Source: Prolixibacteraceae bacterium (GTDB lineage: Bacteria > Bacteroidota > Bacteroidia > Bacteroidales > Prolixibacteraceae). From it: DNA of 6,799 nucleotides. Positions 6,368 to 6,799 of the stretch are shown one piece after another (the first letter of the stretch is position 1; every line of letters begins with the position of its first letter). Both the position numbers and the translations under genes were made by a program. The notes under the pieces are model-generated. The model did not search any database. It saw only the letters and a program-made list of their open reading frames with translations, and was not told the DNA's origin. The DNA lies in the NCBI GenBank assembly GCA_009782655.1, contig WRIQ01000063.1, forward strand, positions 1-6,799, in the 5' to 3' direction.

Positions 6368-6388
6368 CCGCAGGTTGCTGACCTGAGG
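6368..6388. repeat. Short REP-like palindrome
   Basis: CAGGT (6371-6375) and ACCTG (6381-6385) are perfect 5-bp arms around TGCTG. After one mismatch, two more C-G pairs extend the stem outward. It follows directly behind the pheS terminator. Its form resembles an intergenic palindromic repeat; copy number elsewhere in the genome is not visible here. Confidence 0.35.
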
Positions 6389-6506
6389 ACAGACAGAAAC
6401 ACACATACATCTGGGCGTTTGTTTATGGTTATTGGCTTTCTCATTTTTTATCCTATTCAAAAGCAGTGCACTTATTCTGGAAACACTTTTTTGCCTTTTT
6501 TGTTGA

Positions 6507-6573
6507 GTGCCACGCTTTCGCCATTTAAGTTTGAGTATTATCGTAGCGGCTCGCAAAACCGCTCGTTAGGCAC
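6507..6573. repeat. Foldable 67-nt element: bulged outer stem plus inner hairpin
   Basis: The outer arms GTGCCACG (6507-6514) and CGTTAGGCAC (6564-6573) pair over 8 bp with a 2-nt TA bulge. Directly inside the right arm lies a perfect hairpin, AGCGG (6545-6549) and CCGCT (6559-6563), with a 9-nt loop; a 30-nt single-stranded stretch fills the left side. On the minus strand the element begins GTGCCTAAC, 27 nt after the stop of the coding-like frame at 6600-6752. It may be a dispersed Bacteroidota repeat, an RNA structure or a recombination site; none can be proven here. Confidence 0.35.
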
Positions 6574-6599
6574 CGTGTATTTTATTCATTTTCATTTAG

Positions 6600-6752
6600 T
6601 TAATGTCTTTTACTGTTACTATTTTCAAACTTCGGAAATTGTTCGGAAAACTTCGGAAATTTATTGTTGTCAAATATAAATGTAATCTCATTGAATGTTC
6701 CATCTTTTTTGCGTTGGTAAAATCTCTTCTGATATCCTGAGTTTATAGACTG
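6600..6752 (-). pseudogene. Possible 3' remnant of a coding gene (50 codons, blocked upstream)
   Basis: On the minus strand one frame is open for 50 codons down to TAA at 6600-6602 and has protein-like content: GYQKRFYQRKKDGTFNEITF, then IFDNNKFPKFSEQFPKFE and a polar SNSKRH end. It has no start codon, and upstream two in-frame stops occur within about 30 nt. The neighbouring minus frames also read like short protein pieces (for example MLFKKLNPLTVYKLRISEE), as expected for a gene broken by frameshifts. FPKF occurs twice because of the direct repeat at 6627-6661. I recognise no family. A chance open frame is the main alternative. Confidence 0.25.
6627..6661. repeat. 14-bp direct repeat with a third TTCGGAAA copy between
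   Basis: AAACTTCGGAAATT occurs at 6627-6640 and again at 6648-6661. The core TTCGGAAA is found at 6631, 6642 and 6652, so the spacings are 11 and 10 bp, about one helical turn each. This could be a phased protein-binding array. It could equally be a small internal duplication in the minus-strand coding remnant, where both long copies encode KFPKF. Confidence 0.5.
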
Positions 6753-6799
6753 TTAACGGATTTAGTTTTTTGAACAGCATAGTTGTATCTTCCTGCGAT

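Larger units (their letters stand above)
6260..6799. other. 540-nt 3' region without an intact gene; repeat-rich
   Basis: After the pheS stop no frame shows an intact recognisable protein on either strand. The stretch contains a tandem 7-bp repeat (TTGAGAA twice, 6291-6304), the probable pheS terminator, a small REP-like palindrome, a foldable element at 6507-6573, triple TTCGGAAA repeats and a blocked coding-like frame on the minus strand. The TTGAGAA repeats resemble low-complexity sequence common between Bacteroidota genes. The density of repeats and broken frames suggests decayed or mobile-derived sequence. Confidence 0.5.

Noticed and set aside
6192..6556. Minus-strand open frames of 64-72 codons beyond pheS
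   Set aside because: Basic, low-information sequences running over the terminator and repeats, with no promoter, conserved motif or consistent start.
6507..6573. Integron attC site on the minus strand
   Set aside because: One GCCTAAC core is present, but the opposite end reads CGTGGCAC instead of a GTTRRRY core, and no integrase or cassette array is visible.

Overview
The window looks like an ordinary chromosomal stretch from a member of the Bacteroidota. Five genes or gene pairs have an upstream TAnnTTTG-type box (the Bacteroidota -7 element; the one before the sigma gene is an imperfect match). Starts lack clear purine-rich Shine-Dalgarno sequences. A secreted CarboxypepD_reg-like protein is present, and pheS stands without pheT directly behind it. 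I cannot name the genus.

Left part (1-1582): the 3' half of an AEC-type membrane transporter gene on the plus strand converges on a minus-strand gene. That gene encodes only the homocysteine-binding, zinc-containing domain of cobalamin-dependent methionine synthase, and it ends cleanly at the domain boundary. The folate, cobalamin and reactivation modules are not in the window.

Middle (1701-4883): all genes are on the minus strand. An ECF sigma factor gene is followed, 4 nt downstream, by a four-helix membrane protein of unknown function that may be its regulatory partner. Upstream of the pair is a short promoter with a perfect 7+7 palindrome next to it. Then come a secreted protein with a CarboxypepD_reg-like beta-sandwich and a MltD-like lytic transglycosylase. 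Their products are exported or envelope-associated, but each has its own promoter-like box, so they are neighbours rather than a proven operon.

Right part (4884-6799): a 356-nt divergent intergenic region carries promoter-like boxes for the transglycosylase (minus) and pheS (plus). pheS encodes the alpha subunit of phenylalanyl-tRNA synthetase and is complete, with a plausible terminator about 80 nt downstream. The last 540 nt contain no intact gene. They hold small tandem and inverted repeats, a foldable element of about 67 nt, and a 50-codon coding-like stretch on the minus strand that is blocked upstream by stop codons. This looks like a repeat-rich, possibly decayed intergenic region.

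I see no tRNA, rRNA, CRISPR array, insertion sequence or obvious defence system. The best leads are the single-domain MetH gene, the sigma/membrane-protein pair with its palindrome, and the structured sequence at 6507-6573.
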